Source of the DNA: Kitasatospora sp. NBC_00458
GTDB lineage: Bacteria; Actinomycetota; Actinomycetes; Streptomycetales; Streptomycetaceae
Assembly (NCBI RefSeq): GCF_036013975.1
Contig: NZ_CP107904.1
Span: forward strand, 1,054,001 to 1,118,000
Direction of reading: 5' to 3'
DNA: 64,000 bases
The notes under the pieces were generated by a model. It did no database searches, had not been told where the DNA came from, and was given only the letters and a program-made list of their open reading frames with translations. Within the stretch, counting starts at the first letter, position 1. The number at the start of each line of letters is the position of its first letter. Positions 1 to 53,372 of the stretch are shown piece after piece. A program made the translations under genes and the position numbers.

Positions 1-20048
<20,048 letters not shown>

Positions 20049-20050
20049 GT

Positions 20051-20106
20051 CTACTTCGACTCCTCGATCGAACGGTCGCTGTCGCTGGGCTGGCGGGTCT
20101 CTCTCA

Positions 20107-20107
<1 letters not shown>
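20051..20107 (-). other. 18-codon reading frame in the PKS gene junction
   Basis: ATG at 20107-20105 overlaps the TGA of the upstream PKS gene (TGATG). The frame reads [18 protein letters not shown] and stops at TAG 20053-20051, two bases before the GTG of the next PKS gene. It may be a leader that keeps ribosomes moving to the downstream start, or simply chance. The 57-nt junction also holds the GAGGAG ribosome site of the downstream gene, inside this frame. No known small protein was recognised. Confidence 0.3.
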
Positions 20108-46296
<26,189 letters not shown>

Positions 46297-46374
46297 ACCG
46301 TTCCATCACGTCCATACGTCGATTGCACGGGGATCGAGCACCTGAACTCTGGACCGGGGCCTCAATTGGCCGCA

Positions 46375-46409
46375 ACCGTCAGGTTTCGGCCCTGGTCAGC
46401 CCTGACGGT
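46375..46409. promoter_or_regulatory. Inverted repeat upstream of the PKS operon, candidate operator
   Basis: ACCGTCAGG (46375-46383) and CCTGACGGT (46401-46409) are perfect 9-bp arms separated by 17 bp. The repeat lies 79-113 bp upstream of the PKS start codon. The size fits a dimeric regulator site, but the regulator is not in the window; the arms are spaced too widely for a typical intrinsic terminator. Confidence 0.4.
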
Positions 46410-47109
46410 GCGCAGTCAAATCGTCCCAAATCACTAGATGATCAGATAAACCAATTCGCTGATGGGTCAGATCCGGCCACCCGGCGAGCCGGTGAGATCC
46501 CGCTCTCATCGGCCACCTGAGTGCGCGAACGGACAGGTCGTCACTGCCCGTACGGACAAGGTGACCGGATCCCGCACCCCCGTGGCCGATTCCCCGCACC
46601 CTTTACGGCCCGGACGATTTGGGTATCCTTGGCGGCGTCCACCACCTCCCCCGAATGCCGGAAGCGCCCGCCATCAGCGGATCCGTGGGCGAATGATCTT
46701 GTCGGACGACAGCACGGCCGCCGGAATTCCGTGAAGTGGAATTCGGTGTGCCGGATTTCCACATCGTGGCAACGAGCGGTACACAAATGGCCGACACCGG
46801 CCGTTTGGTAGCCCCGCCGCGCAGGCGTGCCCCGCCATGCCCTGGCATGCCCCGGTGCGCGCGGGCGCGCCCTGACGCCCGGCCGGCTTCCGCCGCCCGC
46901 CTACCGGAAGGCGGACCGGCGCCCGCCCGGATGGCGGACGGGCCGCTCCGGGGCGCGGCGGCCGGTCGCCGCCCGCTCGACACGGTGGCCGGCCCGCAGG
47001 GGCACCCCGGGGAGGAAGGTGGTCGATCGCGGCATGGGAGGACTCCAGATGTCACTGGGGAGACTCGGCGGCGGCGCTCGGCCGCACGGTTCCGTGCCCG
47101 GCGCCCTTG

Positions 47110-47134
47110 GTGCACAACGGTCCTGCGTGCACAA
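47110..47134. repeat. Direct repeat GTGCACAA x2, possible prpD-side promoter element
   Basis: GTGCACAA occurs at 47110-47117 and again at 47127-47134, a 17-bp period. GTGCAC is itself palindromic. The pair lies about 420 bp upstream of the prpD remnant in a region of no coding potential, so it could be a regulator site for prpD or a relic; no function is shown by the sequence. Confidence 0.3.
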
Positions 47135-47549
47135 TCATGCTGCAGCCCCAGGAGGCCGGGCGAACCCCACGCGCCACGACTCACCCGTTTGACGGCGGCC
47201 GCCCCACGCGGACGGGCCCGCCCGACCGCGGCTCCCCCGGCCGGCCGCCGTGCGGCCCGAAGCCCCCGGATCGACGCGGCGCGGAGCCCCCGGATCCCAC
47301 AGGACCCCGGACGCCACAGGACCCCGGCCGCACCGGGCCCTGCGCGCCCCGACGCCTGCGTGCCCCGACGCCGGAGCACCGGGAACCGGCACGCCCCCAC
47401 CGCAACACCCCGCCGATTCGCAGACTTCGCCGATTCGCCGCTTCCAGGTGTACGGAATCCGCCTGTTGGCCTGCTGGATCACCGCACCTCGGCGCGGGAG
47501 CCTGGAGCACGTCAGCCCTCCGGAACCACCCGCGCCCACGAGGAGCCCC

Positions 47550-48053
47550 GTGATCGAGCACCGCGTCCGCGTCCACCCCAGCGCCGACCGCCTCCCCCGG
47601 GAGGCCCAACTCGCCTGGAAACTCGCCTCCGTGGCCACCGGCACCGAGGAGGTGGACACCGACAGCGCGACGACGGCCGTCAACCGGGTCATCGACAACG
47701 CGTCCGTGGCGGTGGCCTCCCTGCTCCGCCGGCCGGTGGCCGTCGCCCGCGCGCAGGCCACCGCCCACCGACCGGCGGCGCCCGGGGCCGCGGTCTTCGG
47801 CACCCGTGCCAGGGTCTCCCCGGAGTGGGCTGCCTGGGCCAACGGCACCGCGGTGCGGGAGCTCGACTTCCACGACACCTACCTCGCCGCGGACTACTCC
47901 CACCCCGGCGACAACATCCCGCCGCTGCTGGCCGTCGCGCAGCACACCGGGCGCGGCGGCGCGGACCTGCTGCGCGGGATCGTGGCGGCCTACGAGGTGC
48001 ACGTCGCCCTGGTCAGGGGCATCTGCCTGCACGCGCACCGGATCGACCACGTC
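47550..48053 (+). pseudogene. prpD: 2-methylcitrate dehydratase (PrpD/MmgE family), N-terminal fragment
   Basis: GTG 47550 follows GAGGAG with 5 nt spacing. The protein opens like actinobacterial Prp[20 protein letters not shown], then [64 protein letters not shown] and [14 protein letters not shown]. These blocks match the start of the family, which dehydrates 2-methylcitrate in propionyl-CoA disposal. Similarity stops after IDHV (about residue 168 of a usual ~500); the frame runs on as Pro/Ala-rich noise to a stop at 48161, inside DNA that codes for a different gene on the other strand. Most of the barrel and the C-terminal domain are missing, so it cannot be functional. The clean reading frame up to the break suggests a recent event. 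Confidence 0.85.
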
Positions 48054-48294
48054 CCGGGTCCAGCCGCGCCTCCAGCCGTTCGGCCTGCTCCGCCGGAAGT
48101 CCGGCCAGCACCCGCTCGGCCTCGCTCAGCAGCTCGCGGCCGCGGTGCAGGTCCAGCTTGATCCGGGAGACCTGCGTCCGCAGTCCGCCGAGCTGGCGGC
48201 GGGCGGACTCCAGGGCTTCGTACTGCTCGGGGCGCAGCAGGACGAGCGGGACGCCGTTCATCGTCACCGTCCGGGGTTTTCCCGCCTTGGGCAT
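48013..48294 (-). CDS. Small helical protein of unknown function, last gene of the ECF operon
   Basis: ATG 48294 lies 18 nt after the S-component stop, with AGAGAGGT about 7 nt upstream, so it is probably co-transcribed. The 93-aa product begins [19 protein letters not shown], then [17 protein letters not shown], then a helical, charged stretch ([37 protein letters not shown]). The opening faintly recalls Phd/YefM-type antitoxins (beta strand, then EDYEALE), but no toxin partner is adjacent, and this is only a resemblance. From about residue 80 (nt 48055) the DNA is antisense to the broken prpD gene, so the last 13 residues ([13 protein letters not shown]) may be junction sequence rather than the original C-terminus. 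Confidence 0.6.
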   Translation of the reverse strand: MPKAGKPRTVTMNGVPLVLLRPEQYEALESARRQLGGLRTQVSRIKLDLHRGRELLSEAERVLAGLPAEQAERLEARLDPGRGRSGARAGRCP

Positions 48295-48312
48295 GGTGAT
48301 GACCTCTCTGGT

Positions 48313-49158
48313 TCAGGAGTGCGCTGTCCCCGCCGCCCGGGTACCGCTCCCCGCCGCCGGGGCGCCGTCGTCGTCCGGGCCCTCGAACCGCACGGTCGGC
48401 TCGAAGTTGGCGCGGCGGGCCGCGCGGCGGAAGACGGTGAGGACGGCCGGGCCGACGACCAGCACGGCCACGAACGTCGTCACGGCGCGGCCGGTGTCCC
48501 AGCCGAGCGAGGTGGCCAGGTCGAACAGCAGGTAGCGGTGCCACTGCTCGGTGAAGGGCAGCCCGGGCAGGTAGGCGATCGAGCTGGTGGGGTCGGTCGA
48601 GAAGGGCCAGAACGACAGGTTGAGCAGGAAGCCGAAGAGGTAGCCGGAGAACGCGCCGTAGCCCGCCAGCACCGGGACCTCCCAGCGGCGCGGGAGCCTG
48701 GGGAGCAGACCGGCGAGCATGCCCACGAAGGCGCAGCCGAACATCTGGTAGGGCATCCAGGGGCCGACGCCGCCGGTGAGCAGGGCGGAGGCGAACAGGG
48801 ACGTGCAGCCGAGCGTGAAGCCGAAGCCGGGGCCGAAGACCCGGCCGGCGAGGACGAGGATGAAGAACACCGTCTCCACCCCGGCCGTCCCCGCCCCGAG
48901 GGGGCGCAGTCCCGCGTTGACGGCCGACAGGACGCCGAGCATGGCGAGGGCCTTGGCGTCGATGCCGCCGGCCGCGATCTCCGCGATCACGACGGCCAGG
49001 ACGAGGACCAGCAGCGCGCCGAAGATCAGCGGCGGGGCGTAGGAGGAGCCGAACTTCCCCGGGGCCACCACGAACGGCCAGGTGAAGGCGACGAGGCCGA
49101 TGAAGGCCGCCAGCGCCACGACGACGCGGGCCCGGCCGGGGATCCTGACGGCGGTCAC
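48313..49158 (-). CDS. ECF transporter S component, probable cobalamin specificity
   Basis: A 281-aa membrane protein that starts with GTG 49158, overlapping the stop of the ATPase gene (GTGA). Hydrophobic segments are visible near residues 12-30, 45-65, 70-85, 92-112, 118-132, 138-152, 162-180 and 228-250. The form is that of energy-coupling-factor substrate-binding subunits, which capture a vitamin and topple with the T and A subunits during import. The central part is rich in Gly and aromatic residues (GCTSLFASALL, GPWMPYQMFGCAFVGMLAG, GAFSGYLFGFLLNLSFWPF). Specificity is inferred from the cobalamin riboswitch heading the operon and the transcobalamin-like partners, not from residues in this protein. 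A charged cytoplasmic tail of about 30 residues follows the last helix. Confidence 0.8.
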   Translation of the reverse strand: MTAVRIPGRARVVVALAAFIGLVAFTWPFVVAPGKFGSSYAPPLIFGALLVLVLAVVIAEIAAGGIDAKALAMLGVLSAVNAGLRPLGAGTAGVETVFFILVLAGRVFGPGFGFTLGCTSLFASALLTGGVGPWMPYQMFGCAFVGMLAGLLPRLPRRWEVPVLAGYGAFSGYLFGFLLNLSFWPFSTDPTSSIAYLPGLPFTEQWHRYLLFDLATSLGWDTGRAVTTFVAVLVVGPAVLTVFRRAARRANFEPTVRFEGPDDDGAPAAGSGTRAAGTAHS

Positions 49159-50798
49159 CGGGCGGCCTCCGCCGGTTCGAGGGCCGCCGCGACCTGCCGC
49201 GTGGTCAGGTAGGGCAGCGGGGCGAGGATCTTGGCCGTCTGCGGGGCGAAGGTGGGCGAGGCGACGATGACCTCGGCGGTGGGGCCGTCCGCGACGATCT
49301 CGCCCTCGGCCATCACCACCACCCGGTCGGCGGCGGAGGCGACGAACTCGACGTCGTGGGTGGAGACCACCACGGTGCGGCCCTCGGCGGCGAGGGCGTC
49401 GACGATGCCGGTCAGCGACTCCTTCGCGTGGTAGTCGAGCCCCCGGGTGGGCTCGTCCAGCAGCACCACCCGCGGGGCGGCGGCCAGTTGGATCGCCAGG
49501 ACCAGGGCCAGCTTCTGGCCTTCGGAGAGGTCGCGGGGGTGGGCGGCGTCGGGGATGCCGGGGGCGAGGCGGTCGAGGATCTGCCGCGCGGTCGGCCCGG
49601 CGGGCGTCGCGGCCTCCTGGTCGCTCTGGGCGAGCTCCTGCGCCACGGACTCCAGGTAGAGCAGGTCGGTCGGGGTCTGCGGGACGAGTCCGACCAGCTG
49701 CCTGGCCCCGGTGGCGGGCAGCCGCTTGGGGTCCTTCGCCGGCGCTCCCCCGGCCGGGGTGACCTTCACGCTGCCGCCCTGCCGGGGGCCGGAGCCCTGC
49801 AGCGCCCAGAGCAGGGAGGACTTGCCGGAGCCGTTGCGGCCCATCAGTGCCGTGACCTCTCCGGCGCGCAGGTCGAGGCCGACCTCGCGCACCGCGGTCA
49901 CCCCGCCGTGGCGCACCACGATCCGCTCGGCGCTCAGCACCGTCTCCCCGGTGCCCGGTCCGTGGCGCGGGGCCGGCGCCGGAAGGGGCGCCAGCCGCTC
50001 CCGCAGGGGGGCGGCGGCCCGGCGGGCGTCGCGGACGGAGAGCGGGAGCGGGCTCCAGCCGGCGATCCGGCCGAGCTCGACGACGGGCGGGGCGATCGCG
50101 GTGTGCCGGAACAGCTCGGCGGGCGGTCCGTGCACGACGGTCCCGTCCCCGGGCAGGTAGGCGACCCGGTCGGCGTACTGGACCACGCGCTCCAGCCGGT
50201 GCTCGGCGAGCAGGACGGTGACGCCGAGGTCGTGCACCAGCCGGGTGACCGCCGCGAGGACCTCCTCGGCGGCGGTCGGGTCGAGTGCGGAGGTGGGCTC
50301 GTCCAGCACCAGGACGCGCGGGTGGGCGGTCAGCACCGATCCGATGGCGACCCGCTGCTGCTGGCCGCCGGAGAGCTCGTACAGCGCGCGGTGGCGCAGG
50401 TCGGCCAGGCCCAGCAGGTCGAGGGTCTCCTCGACGCGCTTGCGCATCACCTCCGGCGGGATCGCCAGCTGCTCCATGGCGTAGGCGAGCTCCTCCTCCA
50501 CCGTGTCGGTGACGAAGCCGGCCAGCGGGTCCTGGCCCACCACGCCGACCACGTCGGCCAGTTCACGCGGCGGGTGGTGGGCGGTGTCGCGCCCGTCGAC
50601 GGTCACCCGGCCGCGCAGGGTACCGCCGGTGAAGTGCGGCACCAGTCCGTTCACGGCGCCGAGCAGGGTGGACTTGCCGACCCCGGTGCGGCCGACCACC
50701 AGGCAGAGTTCGCCCTCCGGGACGTGCAGGTCGACGTCCCGCAGCACCGGGGCGGCCTCGCCGTCGTACACCACGCCGACCTGGTCGAATCGGATCAC
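49155..50798 (-). CDS. ECF transporter ATPase, two fused ATP-binding domains
   Basis: A 547-aa protein starting at GTG 50798, overlapping the T-component stop (GTGA). Domain 1 (residues about 1-240): Walker A GRTGVGKST, signature LSGGQQQRVAIG, Walker B VLVLDEPTSALDP, switch His in LLAEHRLE. Domain 2 (about 295-530): Walker A GRNGSGKSS, signature LSEGQKLALVLA, Walker B VVLLDEPTRGLD, switch His in VSTHDVEF. It is the motor of the ECF transporter; in many bacteria the two ATPases are separate proteins (EcfA1/EcfA2), here they are one chain. Both sites look competent, though the second signature is LSEGQ rather than LSGGQ. An open frame continues upstream to 51983, but it lies antisense-in-frame-shifted over the T gene and lacks ATPase homology, so the GTG start is preferred. 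Confidence 0.93.
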   Translation of the reverse strand: MIRFDQVGVVYDGEAAPVLRDVDLHVPEGELCLVVGRTGVGKSTLLGAVNGLVPHFTGGTLRGRVTVDGRDTAHHPPRELADVVGVVGQDPLAGFVTDTVEEELAYAMEQLAIPPEVMRKRVEETLDLLGLADLRHRALYELSGGQQQRVAIGSVLTAHPRVLVLDEPTSALDPTAAEEVLAAVTRLVHDLGVTVLLAEHRLERVVQYADRVAYLPGDGTVVHGPPAELFRHTAIAPPVVELGRIAGWSPLPLSVRDARRAAAPLRERLAPLPAPAPRHGPGTGETVLSAERIVVRHGGVTAVREVGLDLRAGEVTALMGRNGSGKSSLLWALQGSGPRQGGSVKVTPAGGAPAKDPKRLPATGARQLVGLVPQTPTDLLYLESVAQELAQSDQEAATPAGPTARQILDRLAPGIPDAAHPRDLSEGQKLALVLAIQLAAAPRVVLLDEPTRGLDYHAKESLTGIVDALAAEGRTVVVSTHDVEFVASAADRVVVMAEGEIVADGPTAEVIVASPTFAPQTAKILAPLPYLTTRQVAAALEPAEAAR

Positions 50799-52084
50799 TT
50801 GGTCACCTCGGTGTGCTTGCGGTCGGTGCGGGCGGTGCGGGCGGTGCGGGCGGTGCGGGCGGTGCGGGCGGTGCGGTCGGTGCTGTTCGTCGCGGCGGCC
50901 GGGCGCGGCCCGGGGACGCCGCCGGCGCCGGGCGGGCCGCCGGGCGGGCGCCCGGGCGGCGGTGCGATCACCCCGGCGGCGCCGGCCAGCAGCAGGGCGA
51001 ACACCGGGACGAGCGGAAGCGTGGGCCAACTCAGCGGGTAGAGGGAGGGGTTGAGGTCGGTCGCGTCGTAGCCGACGGTCCCGAACAGCACGACGGCGGC
51101 GGCCACACCACAGCCGGCGACACCCCACTCCGCGGCCCGCCACCGGTCCGGCCGGTAGGTGGTGCGCCTGATCCTGCGGCCGCCGAGCGCCAGCCCCGCC
51201 GCGCACAGCCCGGCACCCGCCAGCAGCGCGGGGAGCCCCAGCGCGGCGGGGGCGGTGCCGTCCAGGAGCCCGTAGACCCCGGCGCAGAGGCCGCACATGC
51301 CCAACAGCATGAGGGCGCCGGTGATCCGGCGGGAGCGGCGGGTGGCGGTCCCGGCGCGCCCGTAGCCGCGCGAGTCCATCGCGGCGGCCAGGTGCAGCGA
51401 GCGCTCCAGCGCGTCCTCCAGCACCGGGACGACGATGCTGCGCAGCGCGCGGACGCCCTTGCTCTGCCCGGCGCGCAACCGCCGTGCCCGGGCCACCCGC
51501 TGGACGCTCTGCACGAGCTGCGGAGCGACGCTGAGCGAGACCGTCACGGCCACCCCGAGCTCGTACAGCGCGCCGGGCAGGACGCGCAGCGCCCGCTTGG
51601 GGTTGGCCAGGGTGTTGGCGGCGCCGATGCAGCAGAGCAGGCAGGCCAGGCGCAGACCGTCGAAGGCCGCGGAGAGGGTGGCCTCCAGGGAGACCGGGCC
51701 GCCGATCTGGATGCCCGCGTACCAGGCGGGGGTCGGGATGTGCGGGAGGGAGAAGAGCAGGTGGTCGTGCGGGGTGATGCCGGTGGCGAAGACGCACCGG
51801 AAGACCACCCGGATCGCCACCACGGTCAGCGCCACCCACAGGTAGTACTTGAACCCCCGCGCCCACGGGGCCTCGGTGCGGCGGGCGGTGACCACGTACC
51901 CCATGACGGCGAGGACGAGGAGGAGCAGCAGCGGGTTGGTGGTGCGGCTGGCCGCGGTCGCCAGGGCGAGGGCCCAGATCCACCAGGCCAGGGGGTGGAG
52001 GTCGCGCGGGGTGCGCCGGCCTCCCGCGGCCCGTCCGGGGGCGGACCGCGGGAGACCGGCTTCGTGCTCGTCGGGCATGCTCAC
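50795..52084 (-). CDS. ECF transporter T component (transmembrane coupling subunit)
   Basis: A 429-aa integral membrane protein. The start is GTG 52084, 4 nt after the previous stop; ATG 52078 two codons later is an alternative. Hydrophobic segments include WWIWALALATAA, PLLLLLVLAVMGYVV, WVALTVVAIRVVF, LRLACLLCCIGAA, GALMLLGMCGLCAGVYGLL and VFALLLAGAAGVI. The EcfT hallmark MDSRGYGR is present near residue 240, in the coupling helices that bind the ATPase. The protein is longer than a usual EcfT (about 260 aa) because of extra C-terminal membrane segments and a tail of Pro/Gly-rich sequence ending in TARTARTARTARTARTDR, encoded by a 9-bp tandem repeat. It links the S component to the ATPase gene that overlaps it by GTGA. 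Confidence 0.9.
   Translation of the reverse strand: MSMPDEHEAGLPRSAPGRAAGGRRTPRDLHPLAWWIWALALATAASRTTNPLLLLLVLAVMGYVVTARRTEAPWARGFKYYLWVALTVVAIRVVFRCVFATGITPHDHLLFSLPHIPTPAWYAGIQIGGPVSLEATLSAAFDGLRLACLLCCIGAANTLANPKRALRVLPGALYELGVAVTVSLSVAPQLVQSVQRVARARRLRAGQSKGVRALRSIVVPVLEDALERSLHLAAAMDSRGYGRAGTATRRSRRITGALMLLGMCGLCAGVYGLLDGTAPAALGLPALLAGAGLCAAGLALGGRRIRRTTYRPDRWRAAEWGVAGCGVAAAVVLFGTVGYDATDLNPSLYPLSWPTLPLVPVFALLLAGAAGVIAPPPGRPPGGPPGAGGVPGPRPAAATNSTDRTARTARTARTARTARTDRKHTEVTK
50824..50884. repeat. 9-bp tandem repeat at the 3' end of the T-component gene
   Basis: GTGCGGGCG-type units (shown on the + strand) repeat about six times in register with the reading frame, flanked by variants with a G-to-T change (cggtcggtgc) at each end. 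On the coding strand each unit gives Thr-Ala-Arg, so copy-number change would lengthen or shorten the cytoplasmic tail by three residues without a frameshift. Confidence 0.85.
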
Positions 52085-52088
52085 CTGT

Positions 52089-53372
52089 TCACTCGGCCTG
52101 TCGGCGGCGGCGGCGCGCGACGCCCAGGGTGGCCCCGCCCAGCAGCACCAGGAGGACGGTCCCGACCACGGCGGGGACCATCGATCCGGAGTCGTGCGGG
52201 GCGTCGGCGACCGGTGCCGCGTTCACCACCGCCGGGCCCGCGGCGTTCGCGGGAGCCGACGGGGCCGGGGTCCCGGCCGTCGGCGCGGGCTCGGTGGCCG
52301 CCGGGGTCTCCGGCGGGACCGGGGCGGGCGTCTCGGTGGCCTCGGTGGCGGGGGGCTGCGGATCCGCGGGCGCCGGGGCCGGTGGCGCCGGGTCGGGCTC
52401 CTCGGCCGGCGGGGTCGTCGGCCGGGAACGGTCGGTGCCGCCGCCGGAGGTGCCGGCCGGCGGGGCGGTCGCGGTCGGCTTCCTCGGGGTTCCGCCCCCG
52501 CCGCCGGTGGTGCCGCCGCTGCCGCCGGACCCGCCCGTGGCCGCGCCGCCGCCGGAGGACGTGCCGGTACCGCCGGAGGTGCCGGTACCGCCGGTGGAGG
52601 AGCTGCCGCCGCCCGAGGAGGCGGTGCCGCCGGACGACGACGTGCCGCCGGAGGACGCGCTGCCACCCGTGGAGCCGCCACCGCCGCCGCTGCCGCCGGT
52701 CGCCGTGCCGGTCGAGCCGCCACCGGTCGAACCGCCGGTCGAACCGCCGCCGGATCCGCCGGTGGCGGCCGTTCCGGGGTCGCCCGGGGCGGGCGGGTCG
52801 GGAGTGGTGGTCGTGCCGCCCGGCACCGTGTTGAGCGCGCGCACGGTGTCCGGCGAGAAGGTGGGACGCCCCTCGGTCCCCTCGATGTTGGTGCCGCCGA
52901 AGATCCACAGGTCGACGCTGCCGGGCTTCGGGTGGTAGCTCATCGCACCGAGCTGGCTGTAGGACCAGGTGTTCTCCCCCGGGTCCGCGTGCCAGTAGGA
53001 CCAGTAGGCGGTGGCCGGCGGCGTGAGGACGCACTTCTCCTGGTCCGGGGTCGGGAACTGCTTCCCGCCCTGGAACCCGCTGTAGCCGATCCGGCAGATG
53101 AACGCCGGGCCGTCGTGCCCGGTGCCGGTGGTCTTCCAGCCGCCCTGGTTGAGCAGGGTGTACCCGGTGGTCGGGGTGGTCCCGCAGGAGCGCAGGAGGG
53201 GACCGCCCCACTTGCTGAAGTCCACCGCCAGGACCACGTTGGAGCCGGTGGTGCACTGTTCGATGGGCAGCGGGGCCGCGGCAGCCGGGGCCGCGCCGAC
53301 CCAGAGCCCGCCGGACGCGAGGGCGAGGGCCGCGGTGGCCGCTCCGAACAGCCGGCCGATCCGCCGGATCAC
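52089..53372 (-). CDS. Secreted, membrane-anchored protein with a DUF4430-like domain and a long stalk
   Basis: A 427-aa protein that starts with GTG 53372, overlapping the upstream stop (GTGA). It has a signal peptide (RRIGRLF, hydrophobic core, APAAAA), a folded domain at about residues 35-190, a Gly/Ser/Thr low-complexity stretch (about 195-290), a Pro/Ala/Thr-rich stretch (about 290-390), and a C-terminal helix (VVGTVLLVLLGGATLGVA) followed by RRRRRQ. The folded domain shares its pattern with the N-terminal domain of the neighbouring 989-aa protein (VDF..WGG, C..TPTTG, HDGPAFICR, TAYWSYW, ENTWSYSQLGA). Parts such as YWSYW recall the beta domain of transcobalamin (DUF4430), a tentative link. 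No LPxTG/LAxTG motif is seen, so it is membrane- rather than wall-anchored. The position inside the B12-riboswitch ECF operon suggests an extracellular ligand-capture role. Confidence 0.75.
   Translation of the reverse strand: MIRRIGRLFGAATAALALASGGLWVGAAPAAAAPLPIEQCTTGSNVVLAVDFSKWGGPLLRSCGTTPTTGYTLLNQGGWKTTGTGHDGPAFICRIGYSGFQGGKQFPTPDQEKCVLTPPATAYWSYWHADPGENTWSYSQLGAMSYHPKPGSVDLWIFGGTNIEGTEGRPTFSPDTVRALNTVPGGTTTTPDPPAPGDPGTAATGGSGGGSTGGSTGGGSTGTATGGSGGGGGSTGGSASSGGTSSSGGTASSGGGSSSTGGTGTSGGTGTSSGGGAATGGSGGSGGTTGGGGGTPRKPTATAPPAGTSGGGTDRSRPTTPPAEEPDPAPPAPAPADPQPPATEATETPAPVPPETPAATEPAPTAGTPAPSAPANAAGPAVVNAAPVADAPHDSGSMVPAVVGTVLLVLLGGATLGVARRRRRQAE

Larger units (their letters stand above)
46297..47549. 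promoter_or_regulatory. 1.25-kb gene-poor region with the PKS promoter
   Basis: This stretch separates the leftward PKS operon from the rightward prpD remnant. GC is visibly lower between about 46340 and 46780 than in the flanks, as expected for a promoter region; no open frame here has convincing start, codon bias or recognisable protein. It holds a 9-bp inverted repeat (46375-46409), direct repeats CGGACAGGT/CGGACAAGGT near 46535-46562, GGAATTC repeats near 46725-46750, GTGCACAA direct repeats (47110-47134), and a degenerate repetitive stretch at 47255-47380 (agcccccggatc twice, ccacaggaccccgg twice, gccccgacgcc twice). No pathway regulator gene is present. Confidence 0.6.

Noticed and set aside
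46603..47400. Possible 265-aa minus-strand protein and a 599-codon plus-strand frame in the gene-poor region
   Set aside because: Both translations are Arg/Pro/Gly-rich with no domains, no ribosome site and no consistent codon bias; the region reads better as regulatory and degenerate sequence.
48013..48294. Toxin-antitoxin antitoxin call for the small gene
   Set aside because: Only the first ~30 residues faintly resemble Phd/YefM; there is no toxin gene next to it and the C-terminus is at a rearrangement junction.
52089..52200. LPxTG/LAxTG sorting signal on the 427-aa protein
   Set aside because: The sequence before its last helix is DSGSMVPAVVG; no sorting pentapeptide is present, only a membrane helix and Arg tail.
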